A DNA stretch of 64,000 nucleotides from Prostheceraeus crozeri (taxonomy: Eukaryota > Platyhelminthes > Polycladida > Euryleptidae). Positions 23,790 to 37,821 of this stretch are shown piece after piece. The notes beneath the pieces are model-generated. The model had not been told where the DNA came from. It did not search any database and worked only from the letters and a program-made list of their open reading frames with translations. A program made the translations under genes and the position numbers. The DNA is taken from positions 2,030,501 through 2,094,500 of the forward strand of contig CAJQUW010001043.1 in NCBI GenBank assembly GCA_907163375.1. Reading direction: 5' to 3'. Position 1 is the first letter of the stretch; each line of letters begins with the position of its first letter.

Positions 23790-26700
23790 TTTCTAGATAA
23801 ATTATATTTGTTCACTAAAATTGAGATAAGCTCATCACTAACGTCAAGTCAGTGACGCAGCCGATTGCATAATAATCTCTGTCAATATCAGGAAATGGTA
23901 AGGTTTGTGAAGATTATTGCAATCCTAATTTAGACGGACAGATTCCTGAAAGATAAGCTCATATGAAGCAATAACACGGAAGAATGCCACGTGCGCTTCA
24001 AGAAAGTTGATGTGATAATTCTTAAACCGAACGCAGTGTTGCAAAAAATTCCAACCTGATTCATCCAACCTAAATCAACATGCATGAAATTAGGGATAAC
24101 ATAAGATTCATTATTATCATTAACGAGATATGTTTTTGAATACATAGTGAAACTGTTTGCGACAACCATAAAGTAATACTGGCCATATTATATTCAAAAT
24201 GTGATGTCAGAAAGCTTGGTAGCCATTGCCAATCAATAAAATCATGCCAGTATTAATTACAAAGAAATATAAAATGTGATTTACTAATTAAAAATTACGA
24301 ACATGTAAATGTTGTATGAAATCATGATAATAAAGATGACATCATCATCATTATATAATGACATAATTTCATGAAATCATTTGAAAATTAATGTGCACAA
24401 ACTGCGCCGTTGTCGCTGCAACATCGCAATGTGCATTTTAGAGACGGCGACTATATCGCACATGTGCATTTTTAGCAACGTTCGTTTTCTTCGATAAAAT
24501 TTATATTGATGCTTACCCGGATCCTGCGTCAAAGTTTCAGCGACTATTGCAACCTACATCTTAAGGAAAAGTCACTTGAAAGTTTCGCCCTGGAATTTTA
24601 GCAGGTAATATCGCATGTGCTGTAACAACAAATATTTCTATGTCACATAATGCATTCTTGGTTAATATTTCACATACGCTATAGCAAGTAATATCGCACA
24701 TTTGCATTCATAAGATGAATTCCACCCAGTTGCAGCCTCTTCTTGTATTCAATCTGTATTTGAAAATATCTTGTCGATAATAGAAGGATGTTAAAAACCA
24801 CAAGCTAAGATGGTTTCCATCTTCAATAAGAATTGCAATCTACAGACAGTTTTTTGCCTCTCCTGAAAAGTTTGTACACATAGTAGATATTAACCAATGA
24901 CCTTGAAACGACGTATGCTCATTATGTCATCGATGGATTAGCCATGTAATATTATATCATTATATTAATTATATTATTATATTGTAATAACATATTATTT
25001 AGGAGTCCATGGATTAGCTAATGATGGCTGTGTGACCACTAGATTGCGTAGAAAAGATTCGTATTCGGAGGGTGGAAATCTTAATAATACTGCATATGAT
25101 AAATTGATGCTTTATTTTTACCATATGTAATGTCTTTATGTATATCATTATTCTATTCATGTGTAAAACATCCTTGCTATTTTAGGTAATGCGTCAAATC
25201 TATCACTAACAAATTAATTATTGAAAAGAAGTCCAACGCATTGTCAGTTACTTAATTTTAAAACATTTAGGGAACGCCAAGTAAAAATATCATAATTTAG
25301 ATAGTCCGTATATCCAGAATAATATATCTACAGAGGAAATTTGACTCCGGATCCATAGCAATCGCTAGGACCAAATAATTTTCCAGTCTACCAATTTGGA
25401 TGACCAATATATCAAATGACAGCTCAGAAAATGCTCGTTCTACCTGTGCCTGATTCGTCTGATTCATTTTCACACTCAGATGCTTTCCTATTGAAAAGTT
25501 ACAATTTGCAAAATGAGCGATTTTCATATTTTGACCATTGTCCTACGAACGCAGTAGCGAATACAAGCTCATCATAGCTCATTTGAAAGTTGGGAATGTA
25601 AGCACTCGAATGATGCAAGACACGTTGTTGTGCGAAATGATGAAAGGCATGAGAATGGATTTCGACATACAGGTGGTCCGTACTTTCTGATCAGCTCTGT
25701 AGTCGTACTTATTGCCATCATTGAGTTTCATGCCTTAATGTTTGGCAGTTCCGATGGTTGTATGATAAGGAAGATTATTACTTGTGAACCATTATAAAAA
25801 GATAATGTAGATTTTAGTTGCCTTCTTTGATGCCCTGGTGATACTATCATGCGGAATATTTAATAATGACGTTGCCTTTAACGGTTGGTTAGAAGTTTAC
25901 GACAGGACACTACTCGGTCCCTATATTCAGAAGACTCATCGATCCTAGATCTGAACTCCGCCTTCATTGATATAATGAGAGTGTGAACACAGATGCCTTT
26001 ACATGAATCAAATCGGAATGGGGAACCACGGAAGAAATCTTACTAAATAAAATTACAGAATCTGCCTTCGTTCCATCAGCACGGAATTCAAACAGTGGAA
26101 AAAACTGAGAAGATATTTATTTACTTGAAAATGCATTATATCATCGCAATCACCCCGGCATTACATAAAACGTCACAATACGTGAATGAATGAATAACTT
26201 GTCCGTGATAAAACTATTTATTCTCTGCATGACAGCTCTTTTTCATTTGAAACAACTTCAATCTTTGTGTGTCCGTTAATCAGTGCACCATGGCTTATGG
26301 GAGCAGAATAATGAAATCTGAATCTGTAACATAAATGTTGCTACAGAAATATATCTCGTGGGATTACAGCTTGGCGCGCCGTGCTCCGTGACAAAATTTG
26401 AATATTTTTTAAGGCACTGTTACTGCTAAGTCAAACAAGAATGTTGCTAAGTACAAGAAAGATGCGAAGATAGTGTTCAGTATAGTTCTTTTGCTGCTAT
26501 ACATGTAGACGTCTCTAATTATTGGGTTTCCTGAAGATACCTGGTTTTCATGCAATTGACCGAACGACGGGAGATCACGGTTAAATTAAGGAAAAGCCAC
26601 AGAGCAAGCTTGATTTATTTCTCTTTTCAGGCTTTTAAGTATGCAGATTGAGCGGTAATACGGCGTCCCGTGCCTTCAGCGTTCGATAAAAAGCAGGACT

Positions 26701-28000
26701 TCCGATTTTGCTATTCAACCAATGCACTAAGATACTCTTTCTGCCCGCTTATTAAGTATCTAGTTGTGAATTTTTCATTTGACTAAACGTCTAGTAAACC
26801 AACGCGTTTAAGTGATCTAATTCTTGAGACTTATTTCATCCATTGTAGCGCAACTCAAGCGGAATGACTGAAAACTTGGACGCTTGCCATTCGATTAGAG
26901 GTTTTTCAAAATACTGTGATAAATCAAAATCATGGTGGAATGAATTGTAATTCACTTCTATCGACTATTGCAGGCTATTTCATGATTAACTAAATCAACA
27001 ATTCGTAAGCAATTAAGTTTCTGGATTAAAGGCATCTAGCATTTGATAATGAATGTGTGAGAAATTACTCAACATTCCGATTTATAAAAATATTCCTCAT
27101 TTATCTTCGTATTGAATAATGCTACAAATATCTCAGCCAATTTCTCTCTTACGATTGAATAATCTGAGAAGAGTTGCATCAGATTTGCTCAACTGAACAA
27201 CCTTCACTCACATTGCATGATAAAATTCTTCATCTTTCACGCCCTGGTTATCACACCCAATCGTCTCTGTTACATTTCATACGCATCGATAACATGTTGC
27301 TGATGTACAAGGAGGTAACCATTCATTGGAAGGGGAATTCGTGAGCTCAGACAAGTGTTTTAGCATCCATTGTGTAGCTGAAGAGCATCATTAATCACCG
27401 TTAAAGAAAGATAATCATTTACAGTTCAAGGAGCTGTTTTGTATCACATCGCTCATTTGCATGCCATGTAATCGCAGCACATGCGTGAAGCATTATCATA
27501 CGTAAACCGATACAGTCATTTTATACACGGTTAATAGAATGTGGCATGACAACAATTCCTCAGGCGAAGCTCTTCTTAAGAGGTGAAATTACGCAACAAA
27601 GAGAACAGATTGTTTATTGATTTTCCACTGTTAAACATTATTCTCTTGAAAATTATAAACATTATGTCTAATCCTACGTGATCGTGGCGACTGCTTTTGG
27701 TGAAACATGTACTTCTGTGAGTTTGACAGTTGGCTTTATCATGACTGATTGATTGATTATATTCCAAATACTCTTCTAGCTATACTTTTGTCCTACGCTT
27801 GATTTCTAATGTAGCGTCTAGAGAGAGAGGGAGAGAGCAAGGTCATACCATAATTACGAGGTAGAGCTCAAGGTCCTTTCTATCAAAATCAAAGGAGGCA
27901 ATCTTTATTTGCTTGCAGCTAACCAAGTACCAGTTGAACCAAATACATCATGATAGCCTGTCATCTATCAACGAGATCATAAATATCGATCTGAACAATG
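23790..28000. other. No recognised gene; loose repeats only
   Basis: AT-rich. Between 24412 and 24720 the words ATCGCACATGTGCATTT or variants recur four times at irregular spacing (about 24420, 24452, 24608, 24692). GA tract at 27820-27838. No coding region is supported. Confidence 0.4.
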
Positions 28001-28039
28001 CCTTGTTAAAGAGTTCATGATATATGAGTGCCCTTCCTC

Positions 28040-28765
28040 TCATAGAACGTCACTTTTAATAGAACACTGTCTCAAAAGGACCACCAACCTCACACATGGT
28101 TCGAACAATAGACCGCCGTTTCTATATATACGTCTGCATGTATTATTTTAGGAGCATAAGTAGTAAGCAACCCACCAAGAGATCTGATTGCATATAGGGC
28201 CCACATAAAGTATACTAATTGCAATCATCCATTCACTGCATAAATGTCTTCTACCTCCATGCATACCGAAAAAGTGACGCGTTGTATGGTGGACTGTGCT
28301 GTGTCTTTTTCCCTTCATGCATTTAAGGCGCATTGCCAATTTGTCAATAAGCAATATCATTATTGATACCTTGTTTTCATTCCTGACTTATCTAGTACAT
28401 TATGTAGTAGTGTACCAAGTAGTGACGTCTTGTGGCATTATTTACAATTATCGGAAAAAGAATAGCAGGCGTTGGTAAATATCAATCGCACCGTCCTACT
28501 TAACTTTGTTAGGCATACATGCGATAAGGTAATGTATGATTCATTGCAAATAATTTTTCAGACTTGCCGTTCTAGACTAGGGCAGTTTTCATAAAAAAAT
28601 ACTGAAAAAAGCAGAATATCAAGGAAAGTTTATGCCATTTTTAATTCTTGTGAGAAAATGAGGTAGTTGAAAGGTAGACCATCACCCTCTAATAGAGCGC
28701 GACATCTAATTGACCGCCGCCATTTAGGTGGAAGTGGTGAAAGAGACCGCCGGTCTATTCGAGAC
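28040..28765 (+). repeat. Two fragments of a CCGCC-rich repeat
   Basis: At 28040-28120 and 28655-28765 the words ACC.CCCTCTAATAGA-GCG and AATAGACCGCCG or AATTGACCGCC recur in the same orientation. These resemble termini of a decayed transposon. The frame at 28667-28960 overlaps the second fragment and is not recognised as a protein. Confidence 0.35.
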
Positions 28766-28769
28766 TTCG

Positions 28770-31190
28770 CGATGTATTCAACATTCAAACGGTTAAATGA
28801 AAAAATATCAGATTCAAAAATCCACATACCATTCAAGAATTACTTAATGTATGTGGGATTTACATTAAAGCAATTTACTGGCAAAAGTGATAGTGTTAAT
28901 TCAAGTCGAATAATATACTTTACGGAACTTTGGATTTCATGGTTAGGAAAAGAGATCTAACACTTGTCGAATGTACATCTTTCTGAAGAGCAAACATGAA
29001 TATTGCACGTTACGTTATTACTGGATCCCGAAGTTCGACCATATCTTTTCCATAAATCAACTGTACTAATGGACTTATTTCATGTCTAAGTTGTAGCTTC
29101 AATATACTTACATTAACTTTCCAGCAGTAGTTTATCTCTAAAATCTTTTTCGTCGAAATGAGGAAAATTATCTTTCTATTTTTAGCATCTCAATGATTCT
29201 CAGAGTAGATATACATGTACAGCAATTCTGTAACTCAATTACTAATTCTTCTAATTGTACATTAACATTCCTCATCAGCGGTAGACATAGAAAGTAAGAA
29301 GCTTGAAAGGATAAAGAATGATTGACAAAGTCTATGACTGGGCTTTGATGAAAGCAATGATTCATTTTGTTACCATTCTTCATGAACGAAATATTTCCAA
29401 GTTGGAAAGTCAGGAACGTAATTGAAGTATGCACACAAGAAGCTTTTGCAAACATTTTGTGTGCAATATGAAACATGAAATTGCAATATGAGCACGTTAT
29501 CAAATATATTTGATTTGATAAATCATATCATCATTACAGTTTTTAATTCTTGAATTTAATGCGAATGCTGCTTTCACAACATCTTAGTTAAGGTACTATT
29601 GTATGCACATGTACCAGCCTTATGATTAACAGTATTGAGGCTTCGATGATAAAAAAAGTCTATATTTTTATTTGCATTTAGTCAAAATCTCACACAAAGA
29701 AGACCGGTGCAATTATCTCAGGATCTTTAAATCCTTCCAGGATTATTATTATTGAGTAGTATTTTCTTATTTTTTTATAATCATTTCAAAACTTTAGACA
29801 TCTTCAAGTCGGTTTAGTTTTTATAATCTCAGGTATTTTTTTCGATGGATTGAAACACCAACGGTCACTTATGAAAAAAATCAACATTTCATATCAATGG
29901 AGCTAATATTTTAGTTGTACTCCATTCACAATAGAATCTTATCGATCTCTTTTTGGGCTGGAAGGCGACTAATCTGAATATTTAAATATCTTCGTATCAT
30001 TATTTGGAAACATGCAGGGCATTTACAGACTAAATTCTCCCCGATATCTCACGAGCTCACATGAATAGCATTGAAGGTCAAAAAAGCATCTGACAAGCCT
30101 CATATGGAAAGTAAAATAATCACCAGAATTCAAGCAATCAATAAAACCTAAATCAGTGGACCAAATATAACTGGGCAATTATGCTGAATCGATGTTAAAT
30201 CTAATAGTCTTCGAAGTCTACTTCTCTTATTCCTGTTTCAAACGAGACAAAAAAACACGATAGGCTGCTAAATCGTCTCCAAACACAGTATTAAGATGTT
30301 GTACACAATCACAGCTCTAATCTTGTACAATTGGTAATATGATTTCATCCAGTTGGCCTTATTCCATCACTTATGTCAAAATCAAAACTATTGTCATGGT
30401 GAACGCTGTTAAAACTACTGCCATTCATATAGCAACAAAAGAAATCTCATAGCCTTCAGCTTGTTTAAAAAAAGTCTTCCTACAGCTCAAAATATGTTTT
30501 CTGGACATATTTGCATCAGTTTTTCTCTATATCTTCCCTTTAATTATCATTTTCAGCAGTCCAACGGGAAATATATGTCTCATGATGGCAGAAAAATCAG
30601 ATTTCAGTCTATCATTCCGATCATAAGCTATTCTAAAGATAAATTATCAAGAGTCAGCGCCTACCGATGAAATGTGATAAATGATATATTTCATGACGAA
30701 GATTAATGGCGTTTTCACGTTATAGAAAGATACCTTGATATTAGAAGAAAGCTCTGCCAACCCCTAGGGAAGATTTTCAATTAGTTTGAATCCCAGCCTT
30801 GAAATCGAGCAATCTTGAGTAAATTTCTCATTTTTTTGCACATCAGGAGGTTATCACATCACGACACATGACACACCTTTGTCTCAAAAATGAATTAATG
30901 AAATACGCTTTATGGTGAAAATCATTCGAATATGTATTTTGCTCAATTCAATAAGTAGAGACACATAATTAGGAATAATTAGACAGGTCGTTTCTTCTTC
31001 TTCTGTTTGACCAGAAAGGAAGCATTGGAGCATGTAACGTAAATGGAATGGCACAATCTGCTGACATAATGCCATAGCAATCGAACAAAAAGCAACCACT
31101 TCAACATTATACACGCCAAATTGTGCGAAGTTTCTGTGACTGTTATCAACCGGATCACATTGCGAGGAGACCCAGTCGATGTCTAGTTCT
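28770..31190. other. No recognised feature
   Basis: A 111-codon minus-strand frame at 29168-29503 has no motif and is probably chance in AT-rich DNA. No repeat seen. Confidence 0.4.
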
Positions 31191-31194
31191 ACAG

Positions 31195-31510
31195 AGAAGT
31201 TTGTGAACGTTTTTTCGTGCGCCTGCTAACTTTTTTAATAATGATCGGAGAGCCCAACATGAACGAGAAAACTTTTGCACAATGGCCTGAATTCTTCGAA
31301 TCTGAAGGAATCGTTGCGATTGGAGCATGTTGAAGGAATTCACACCAATCCGCAAGCAACACACGACTATTTTTCATATCTCTGCAAGGCATTAAAAATT
31401 TCTTTTTGCCCACTTAGTAAGTTCTTGGATGTGCCATCGCTTTGAATCAGTTTTCACTTCAAGCAAAGTGATGCGGTTAAACAATCTAATTCAATAAGTG
31501 GAGGCTTTGG
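31195..31510. repeat. Dispersed repeat copy A (partner at 62225-62520)
   Basis: About 300 bp aligns in the same orientation with 62225-62520, sharing words such as TTTTTAATAATGATCGGAG, TCTGAAGGAAT, ATCCGCAAGC and TTTTTGCCCACTTA. Identity looks about 75-80 percent by eye. On the minus strand both copies keep a similar reading frame containing FLQIRR and WxLRSLLKK, which may be a fossil coding segment. No known family recognised. Confidence 0.55.
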
Positions 31511-31754
31511 AATAGTTACATAACAGGTCAGGTGACAATAATATATTATTTCTGATGCAGTCATATGTGATCGGATTCAATGCCTCCCATGAAGTGATTT
31601 AAATATATCGATATATATTGATCCTGGTAGAACAGTGAAATGATGACTTGCTAGTTGACATCAGCAGCTGTAAATAAATTTGTCATTAATTATAAAATTG
31701 AAAACACATTAAACGCTTGCATGAAATTGCATCGACCCAGTCAATATTGATTGT

Positions 31755-31947
31755 TCATAAGTGGTTTAACATCACTACTCCTCATACTGGGGGCTTGGAC
31801 GGTGGTGACTTAGTCAGACTTTAATGTGTAGCGTTGTGATATTTCATTCCGAATGCCCCTCCCGACGACTTCTAATGACACTTTTGGGGCTCGACCTTCA
31901 GACCGGAAGATCGCTACGCCAAACACTTTACCACTGTGCCATGGAGA
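31755..31947 (-). repeat. tRNA-derived SINE, family 1
   Basis: On the minus strand the head has A box TGGCACAGTGGTAAAG and a B-box-like GAAGGTCGAGCCCC, followed by a body with AAAGTCTGACTA and a 3' end GAGTAGTGATGTTAAACCAC. The same sequence in the same order occurs at 47786-47975, with partial copies at 47444-47525 and 55178-55222. Pol III-transcribed, LINE-mobilised; inactive as far as can be seen. Confidence 0.75.
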
Positions 31948-31949
31948 AA

Positions 31950-32965
31950 TTGTTCAGCATAACGTCAGCATTGTATCAAACACAATTTTCATAATCACGT
32001 GCTTCGAGGACAGTGTATGAGATCCGATGAGATCACATATGGTTCACCAGTAACTGCTGACAAGACGATTAATAAAGAACGTCATGAAATAAGTCATAAA
32101 AGTTTTATATAGTTTAATCAATGTTTCTATTTTCATGTTCATTTGGAAATCGCATGTTAATCACATGTAAAATGATATGCTACCTTTAATATAATATTGC
32201 AATTTTTGGCGAAGTGTTGATGTTTCGAATTATAATTGCTAGTTTTGACCACATTTAGACATCCGAAATGACGCTATCTTTCGCAAGACCAGCTAATATG
32301 AGGTAATACCCCACTGAGGCAATACCAGCTAATACCCCACTACGACAATTTATTGATTCCATTCGGTGATTTCGTTACTCTTGGGTGCGGTCAAAAAACC
32401 ACACGTCGGTCGTTCTAGGGCTGTAGCAGAGCATGGTCGTCCGAAGGTTAACATTTATCGGTACTCAAGAATTCTGTTGGAGAGCAGGGAAATCCCTCAC
32501 AATACTTACGTTGTTGTACATCGACTCCAAAACAACTGGATCAGTTTCGTTCAGTATGGAGTGTATTTGAGTTGAAACATCCACCACAGTGTGAGAAAGT
32601 GTGAAGAATCCTCTTCCGCTGAAAACGAAAGGAAAATTTCAATACTCGTAAAATGAAAGCATTATAGCATAACTCGATTTAAAGAGTTATAAAGTCCGAT
32701 ATGGACGATACGAGGGCTATGTATTCAGCGGTCACATTCAATCATTATCGTGTAGCGAACACGCACCTGTTTAAAGAGGTATTGATAGCCACTACGAATT
32801 TTTGAGACAACTTTCGATGAGAAGATCAGAAACCCAACGTAGCTTGCACGTTTACCGATTTCTTTAAATGCAATCGGGAAAGGCTAAAGCGAACGTCTAC
32901 CGGAGACTTTTAGTGGATCAGTCCAAGCAGATAACTTACAAGACCCGCTTGCCACACGGTAAGGT
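31950..32965. other. No recognised feature
   Basis: Contains a short local duplication at 32288-32342 (the word CCAGCTAATA and CCCCACTA/G recur). No gene. Confidence 0.4.
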
Positions 32966-32969
32966 AAAG

Positions 32970-33490
32970 GCTGTATCACATCACCTACGTGTTACGTGTT
33001 GCGTGTTCGAAGTCATAGATATAGGTTAATAAGCTATTCACATCTATGATGAAGTTTCGAGCGCAAGAGTTTGTAGTTAAACACGCACATAAAAATGTAA
33101 TACAATAAAAAGGATGAAATGACATAGACTATTATGAAATGTGAATGTAAACTTCAAAACGCAGGAGTTTCAGAAAGTTCAACTAGAGGCAATCTGATCG
33201 GATGTGACTCATTCTACCGTAGAAATTGAAATTTGACTGTTGAATAGAATGACAGATTTTATCTCAACATATTGCAAGTAAGGCAGCAGAACAGCAAATG
33301 AAGTTTAGCGAGCGTTTAATTGACGAGAAAAAAGTAGACATTCGAATATATAACGCTAAACCAAAGTATTCAATAGTATAAATGTTATGATGTTGCAGTG
33401 TTTCAACCTCTTGCGTGGATACATGTATGTGCTTGCGTTTCACACGACGTCTGAAGCGCAACACGCAACACGTAAGTGATGTGATACGGT
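32970..33490. mobile_element. MITE, about 520 bp, with about 33-bp TIRs
   Basis: The left end has GTATCACATCACCTACGTGT and the right end, reversed, GTATCACATCACTTACGTGT; the match continues through a GTTGCGTG word. The interior is AT-rich with no coding content. The target duplication is unclear and the superfamily is not assigned. Confidence 0.7.
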
Positions 33491-33494
33491 CAGA

Positions 33495-35060
33495 CATCAT
33501 GTGAAGACGCGCACGTAGCAGTAGGGTCATTGATGACGCAGATCAACAACATTCGACAGACAATAAAATCGCGCATTGTACTATACCTTCTTGTCTTGCA
33601 CATTTATAATGAGGTCCGTTTTCTATGAAGAAGTTATCCAATGAGCCAAGCGGATCCTTTAATTTGTCTTCTTGGGCAATCCCACCAACAAATATTCGAC
33701 GGACGTTCGGTTCCTTCGACCCCCCCCCCCCGACTGCATACACTAAAATTGAAAAAGTTGACACCTCAGTTCATCCCCCTTGGCTTCTTCTGTAAAAGTC
33801 ATTTCCAATAATTATTCAACTGAAAGTAAGAAATGCGAACTATCAGGTCCCAGATTCTCATTAAATCAGCAAATGTGTGGTGGAATTAGGTTGGGGACCA
33901 TTTGATATGACTTGTCACCTTCGCTTTTTGTACAGCTCCACCAACTAGCAAGCTCCAATTGTAAGATGAATCCATTCATGGCATATTATCCTACATTATC
34001 ACTCATTGGACATTCACACCAATTTTTCAAAAGACTTTATTAAATTAGCCAGTCAGTCACATTGAAATTTGTGCCATTTAATAGGTTTTAATGTAGAATC
34101 TCTGAATTTCTCCTAAATTGAATTTCTATTGGTAAATAGATGCTTCGATTCTATTATACCTCTTTTGAAGTCAAACTTGCAGCGGGGAGTAATGGTTATA
34201 GGACGATCATTCGTAGGTTTATGTTCCGAAAACTACAGAGATGTGGCACATTGGCCCAAAAACAACGAGGGAGTGAAATTAACCGACTTAAAAACGCTGT
34301 ACTTACCCACTAATATCTTCTAAAGCTGTTGCTTGTATCACAGGCCATTGTTCAACTTTCATTTTGTCAAAATTAGCAGTTTTTACATCTGAAAGAATGA
34401 AAACAAAACCGAAAAATATAGAATCAAAGTGATACATAATGAAAATGTAAATAAAGGAGAAATTTCAGAAACTTCATTCCTTTTGAATAAAACAGCATGT
34501 AGAAGTAATATCCAATGTCATTCAATCTTTCTAGACTTCTTTTATATTTTTCATCATTTGCAGCATGGAAAATTTTTTTATCGCTAATTTTATTAGTAAA
34601 AAAATAAGACGTTATCGTTGTAGGTGACTTTCACTGTCACTGAAATGTGACTGACGTTTAATTGTGGCAGGTGAGCACACGGAGATAAATTACCTTGTCT
34701 GCGTGTTTGGGTCTAAAGATGACTTTCCTCAATACTAATGGTGATGAACTAGTCTCGAGGGGCAGGGAGATCAATTTTTCATTGAACGTAATGCAGATTC
34801 AAGCCTGAATTCCAACGAGCCAGAAGATTGACACATCAAACCGGCACAGTCAGTAAACTTAGATCGTTTAGAGTCTAACAGTGTGAATAATATTTCTATT
34901 TGAATTTATCACGGAGAAAATTGAGTCAAAAATATGCACTTTTCACTTGACAGGCCTGCCTGCAATCTGACCGTTGAAGTTCGTGGATTATCTGACAAGA
35001 GCTGCTTCTGCAATGCGCGCGCTTGGCCAATCACACAAGCCAAGCAGAGACGAATATCTA
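33495..35060. other. No recognised feature
   Basis: Contains a poly-C run at about 33721-33731. No gene or repeat recognised. Confidence 0.4.
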
Positions 35061-35066
35061 TGGCGC

Positions 35067-35192
35067 TGTTCATTAACTAAAATTCTGCCGGCAGAACGAT
35101 CAGCTGACTTCATGAACGACGGTGTATCAAAGAAACCGGTAGACTATTAAATCGGTTTGATTTTCTGTCGGCAGAATTTTAGTTAATGAACA
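35067..35192. mobile_element. 126-bp MITE / near-palindrome
   Basis: Inverted ends of about 30 bp: left TTCATTAACTAAAATTCTGC followed by CGGCAGAA, right the complement with one change. The spacer is about 65 bp. A very short TIR element, superfamily unassigned. Confidence 0.7.
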
Positions 35193-35360
35193 CTCCCTGT
35201 GTCATTTTCTATCGCTTGTAACCATTGCAGACAATGGTTGAAGCAGAATTACGTCCGCTCTAGACTAACACACAAGCAAATGAATAAATCTCTATGTGAG
35301 CATAAATCATGATATCCATGACGTATCAATTGATATATATATATACTCGTACATATATGA

Positions 35361-35423
35361 AGTAAAAGAGAAAGTCGAGGCTTCAATAGAAAGGAATTTA
35401 TTCGCAAACATGTTTCACCAGCT
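35361..35423 (-). repeat. PLE terminal inverted repeat, left arm
   Basis: Identical, in reverse complement, to 37822-37884 over 63 bp. It lies in the 3' tail of the PLE and includes the TGAAACATGTTT part of the hammerhead-like motif. Confidence 0.9.
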
Positions 35424-35440
35424 GTGCTGGCTTCTCAATG
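35401..35440 (-). ncRNA. Hammerhead-like motif in PLE tail
   Basis: Minus strand: CATTGAGAAG, a short hairpin GCCAGC-ACA-GCTGG, then TGAAACATGTTT. The arrangement is that of the minimal hammerheads of PLE terminal repeats. The CUGANGA box is one base short, the same shortening as at 38241-38275, so activity is doubtful. Confidence 0.5.
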
Positions 35441-37821
35441 CAATTAAATGAATGAATACATACCAGCAAATCAATTCAAAATAATCAGATATCACCTTAA
35501 CAAAAACATCATCATGATGTTAAACCTAAACCATTCAATGCAGGCTTGAACTTCTCGATGAACATATACTCTTTATGTTCACGCTCTAGCTTGGATACAT
35601 TGGGTTGGAGCTTGTAGAATGGCGCAAATACAAATTTCATGGGAAGGTCCCTGGCACACATAGCAATATGCCTACTCACAGGTAATATAGCGTAATTAGG
35701 ATTATTAATATGTTGCCTATGGACAGTCATGCGATGGCGCAAAGTATCGCCAGTTTGGCCAATATAGTAGTTCTTGCAACCTTTACACTGCAACTTATAG
35801 ATCACATTCTTAGACATGCAATTGAAGTTATGTTTTAAAACAAATTCCATCTTGTCATTATCAACGATGAACTCAACTGACATCCCCTCAATGATGTTAT
35901 CACAGCATTTTCATAACTTCTCATTGCATTTCGTAATCCCATTCAGGCTCATACGGTTGTTCTTATTGAGCAAAGATAACAGGGATCTCGGTTGCCTATA
36001 AGTTTGTCTAAAAGTGCCGTTTTTAAAAGCATTACTCACACTGAGGCATCCAGTGGTAGGTTTTATTACATTGTTGAAAAAGGAAGGATTATTGGGATTG
36101 TAGGTATGGATAAAAGAAATCACAGTGGAATTTAATTTATCATCAACTTTTTCATTTTCATATGTTTTTGATAGTTTAGCTCGTTCTATGGCATTGTTTA
36201 TCAAAAGTTTTGGATATGACAATTCAAGCAAACGTTGTTTTAGTTGCAAATAGCGAACAGTTTTGTTGCGGTCATCCGAGACTATTCTCTCAATTCTCCG
36301 AGATAGCACAAAAGGAATATTACGAAGCAAGTGCTTCGGATGATTTGAATTGAACGAAACATAATTAAAGCTGTCCGTGGATTTTTCAAAAATATCAGTC
36401 TCTATTTTATTAAACTTCAAATTTGTATAGACTTTGACATCCAGGAAGTTCAAGGATGTACTGCTTGATGTTGAAGTGAATTTTATAGATTGATTTAAAT
36501 CATTCAATAGTCTTAAAAAATGATTCAAATCTCCAAATTTATTATTCCATAGAAACCAACAATCGTCTAAATATCTCCACCAAGACTGAATTATTTCCTC
36601 CGATACATCATTTGGATACATATATTTTATTTTCTCATAAAGTCTCACTTCAAGGTACCCCATAGTTAGTGACGCATATGTGGGAGCCATTTTGGTTCCC
36701 ATCGCTGTCCCAATACCTGAAGGAAATAGTCGTCTTCGAATGTGAAATAATTATTGGTGAGAATAATCTTTATACTGCTTAAAATATAATCAGATGTAAA
36801 ACGGGAAGGAATTAATTCCCTATGTTCTTCAATCCAATATTTTATAGAATCCTAGATCGTGAGGGATTGAGGTATAAAGAGATACCACGTCACATGTTAC
36901 AAAGACGGTGCCCTCATCATAGAATTTCGAAAGTTTATCAATAAAGTACGTCGTGTCCCTACAATAACTCGGCATTTGTTGCACGATCGGCTTCAGCAAT
37001 TCGTCTATAAATGAACTCAAACGACTAGTAGGAGCGTTTCTACTAGACACAATCGGTCGGAATTTCAAATTATTTGGTGCTTCTATCATGCAGTATCCCA
37101 ATTCATCAATCATGATGTTACCAAAATATTCATTATGCTTATGTATTTTTGGAAGCCCGTAGATGAATGGCAAATCATACTGAAAATGTACAATAAAGCT
37201 GTATTCTTTTTTCAAAAGCATGGCCTTAAATTTCGTGCACAGTGATTTGATTTTATTAATTGTGGTGCTGCAATTATAACTATCAATTTGCTTGTACGTG
37301 CTAGTATCCGCAAGATGTTCCTCTCGCATTCTCTTACTATAGAATGCATAGTCTACAACTATCAAGCAGCCACCTTTATCAGCTTTTATGAAGTGCAATT
37401 TATCATTATTTTTCAGCTCTAGTAGTGCTAGCTTTTCTTTTTTAGAGATATTATGCTTTAAAGGTTCATCCGTTGCTTCCATATGCTTCAGCTTATCCTC
37501 AATCAAGTTAATTGTATCATCCAACAATGAATTATTCCCTTTTGGAGGAACAAAGCCAGTTGCATCCCAATTCAAATTCAACGGAGATTGGATGGTCTCG
37601 ACATCAGTTTCAATTTTATTTTGGTAAAAATCATGAAGCCTTAGCTTTCTACAAAATATTCATGTGTATCATTTATTGTGTCATTGCCGTTTGGTTTTGG
37701 TATTGGAGTGAACTTAACTCCTTTACAATGCACTCCTTTACGTGCATCCGTGTCGAGTTCCTTCGTGGACATATTAATAACAGAGACACGACGCCTTATG
37801 CTAAAAAAGAACTATTATTTA

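Noticed and set aside
24412-24720. Recurring ATCGCACATGTGCA words
   Set aside because: Irregular spacing and few copies; not a CRISPR array and too weak for a defined repeat family.
29168-29503. 111-codon minus-strand frame
   Set aside because: No motif; expected by chance in AT-rich DNA of this length.
33715-33735. Poly-C run as a possible structural element
   Set aside because: A simple homopolymer with no pairing partner.
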